This document shows positions 4,342-5,396 of a stretch of 5,396 nucleotides of DNA, one piece after another. How positions within the stretch are numbered: position 1 is the first letter of the stretch; the number at the start of each line of letters is the position of its first letter. A program made the position numbers and the translations under genes. Source of the stretch: Akkermansia muciniphila (GTDB lineage Bacteria > Pseudomonadota > Gammaproteobacteria > Burkholderiales > Burkholderiaceae_C); the NCBI GenBank assembly GCA_943327015.2, contig CALPVM020000173.1, positions 1 through 5,396 on the forward strand. Direction: 5' to 3'. The notes beneath the pieces are model-generated. The model saw only the letters and a list, made by a program, of their open reading frames with translations, searched no databases and was not told the DNA's origin.

Positions 4342-5396
4342 ATGTTTGATTTGTCGCCCTTACTGCAGATAATGGTGCTGGGCATGGCAGTTTCTTTGCT
4401 GCCTTTGCTTTGGTTATTTGTTCGCACCCGTGGACAGAGTGCAGCCGGTCGGTGGCGGGCGCTCACCTTGATTACACTGTTTTTAACTTTTGATTTGGTG
4501 CTGTTCGGTGCCTTTACCCGTCTTAGCGATAGCGGTTTGGGATGCCCAGATTGGCCTGGCTGTTATGGTAGTGCTTCGCCAGTAGGCGCACGCGTACATA
4601 TTGACAATGCACAAGCCGCCTTGCCTGATGGTCCGGTAACCCATGGTAAGGCCTGGATCGAGATGCTCCACCGCTATTTGGCAAGTGGTGTGGGTGTTTT
4701 AATGACGCTGCTGGCACTGTCCGCTTGGTATTTGCGAAAAAATTCTGCATCGCTGCCAATGATTAATCCGTGGTGGCCCACCATAGCTTGGGTATGGGTG
4801 TGTATTCAGGGTGCTTTTGGCGCGCTTACAGTTACTATGAAGCTGTTTCCTGCTATCGTTACTTTGCATTTGCTGGGGGCGTATGTACTTTTAGCGTTGC
4901 TAACGGCGCAAGTTGTACTGCAAAACCAGTGCATGAGCTCCAGTTTGTCACCTGTATATCCTTCAAAGTTGCGTCTGTTTCTGGGATTATCGTTACTGCT
5001 GCTGTTTATTCAAGCAGCTTCCGGGGCATGGGTAAGCACACAATACGCCGTATTGGCTTGTACGCAGTTCCCTCTTTGCCAAAATAGTTGGTGGCCAGCG
5101 ATGGACTTTGTGCAGGCCTTTGATTTGTGGCATCCGCTAGGGATAGACAGCAAGGGTGTCCATATCAGCTTTCAGGCATTAACGGCCATACACGTTACGC
5201 ACCGCATGCTAGCAATGTTGACATTGGCAATATTGGGAGCTTTGTGTGTGTACATCATTAAAAATGTACAGTCGCTTCGGCGTCCGGCTTGGGTTTTAAT
5301 CGGGCTATTGCTACTGCAGCTTACGACTGGTTTAAGTAATGTGGTGCTGGGCTGGCCTATGCCTGCGGCCATTGTTCATACCGGTGGTGCGGGAGC
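4342..5396 (+). CDS. ctaA: Heme A synthase CtaA/COX15 (3' end outside window)
   Basis: Inner-membrane enzyme that oxidises the C8 methyl group of heme O to give heme A, the cofactor of the aa3 oxidase. The frame opens at ATG 4342, one base after the previous stop, with GGA at 4332-4334 seven bases upstream. It stays open to the window end, giving 351 residues of a family usually somewhat longer. Seen in order: FGAFTRLSDSGLGCPDWPGC (55-74) with the first cysteine pair (68, 74); EMLHR (107-111) with Glu107 and His110; TLHLLGA (174-180) with His176; a second cysteine pair at 240 and 246; IHVTHR (283-288) with His287; and IVHTGGA (344-350) with His346. These are the four heme-ligand histidines and both cysteine pairs of the CtaA type. 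About seven of the expected eight membrane helices are visible. ctaB (heme O synthase) commonly follows in this cluster but lies outside the window. Confidence 0.97.
   Translation, partial: MFDLSPLLQIMVLGMAVSLLPLLWLFVRTRGQSAAGRWRALTLITLFLTFDLVLFGAFTRLSDSGLGCPDWPGCYGSASPVGARVHIDNAQAALPDGPVTHGKAWIEMLHRYLASGVGVLMTLLALSAWYLRKNSASLPMINPWWPTIAWVWVCIQGAFGALTVTMKLFPAIVTLHLLGAYVLLALLTAQVVLQNQCMSSSLSPVYPSKLRLFLGLSLLLLFIQAASGAWVSTQYAVLACTQFPLCQNSWWPAMDFVQAFDLWHPLGIDSKGVHISFQALTAIHVTHRMLAMLTLAILGALCVYIIKNVQSLRRPAWVLIGLLLLQLTTGLSNVVLGWPMPAAIVHTGGAG

Noticed and set aside
4523..4759. - strand reading frames opposite ctaA
   Set aside because: They cover the conserved cysteine and histidine segments of ctaA on the other strand and have no features of their own.
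4770..5087. A 105-residue + strand reading frame inside ctaA
   Set aside because: It is out of frame with ctaA, whose frame carries all heme A synthase motifs through this stretch.
1..5396. A new defence, mobile or otherwise undescribed system, and CRISPR, tRNA or rRNA genes
   Set aside because: All coding space is taken by oxidase subunits, assembly factors and their usual small companions; no repeat array, transposase, integrase or structured RNA gene was seen.

Overview
The window is a continuous piece of a cytochrome c oxidase (aa3-type) structural and assembly locus. Every gene can be assigned to respiratory complex IV or to its maturation, or is a small membrane protein that normally travels with it. 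The order is ctaD (3' end), a 37-residue membrane miniprotein, ctaG/COX11, a DUF2970 protein, ctaE (subunit III), a DUF2909 'twin transmembrane' gene on the opposite strand, SURF1, a SCO-like thioredoxin-fold protein, and ctaA/COX15 (5' part). As I recall, this order is typical of Betaproteobacteria, especially Burkholderiales. The subunit I tail and the SCO-like protein also read like Burkholderiales members. Base composition looks below 50% GC by eye, which would suit one of the lower-GC lineages of that order; genus cannot be named from the sequence.

Layout. Bases 1-2629 are a tightly packed + strand block: subunit I, miniprotein, CtaG copper chaperone, DUF2970 protein, then a 52-base gap with a short palindrome and a good ribosome binding site before subunit III. 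Bases 2645-2674 hold a strong hairpin with an A-tract before it and a T-tract after it, so it can stop transcription from both sides. Bases 2687-2908 hold the DUF2909 gene on the - strand, convergent with ctaE. It starts only 15 bases from the divergent SURF1 start. From 2924 a second + strand block runs off the window: SURF1, the SCO-like protein (11-base overlap with SURF1) and heme A synthase (one base after the previous stop).

How the genes work together. CtaD carries heme a, heme a3 and CuB. CtaG delivers copper to CuB. CtaA converts heme O to heme A, and SURF1 helps place heme A in subunit I. The SCO-like protein probably acts in copper or thiol chemistry at the periplasmic face. CtaE stabilises the core. 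The roles of the 37-residue, DUF2970 and DUF2909 proteins are not established by the sequence, but their conserved place suggests assembly or stability factors.

I see no mobile element, CRISPR array, RNA gene or gene-free stretch over 60 bases. This is a conserved core locus, not an undescribed system. The points most worth a second look are the operator-like inverted repeat on a candidate promoter for the DUF2909 gene (inside SURF1), the 37-residue gene that is easy to miss, and the SCO-like protein with a CxxxC motif.
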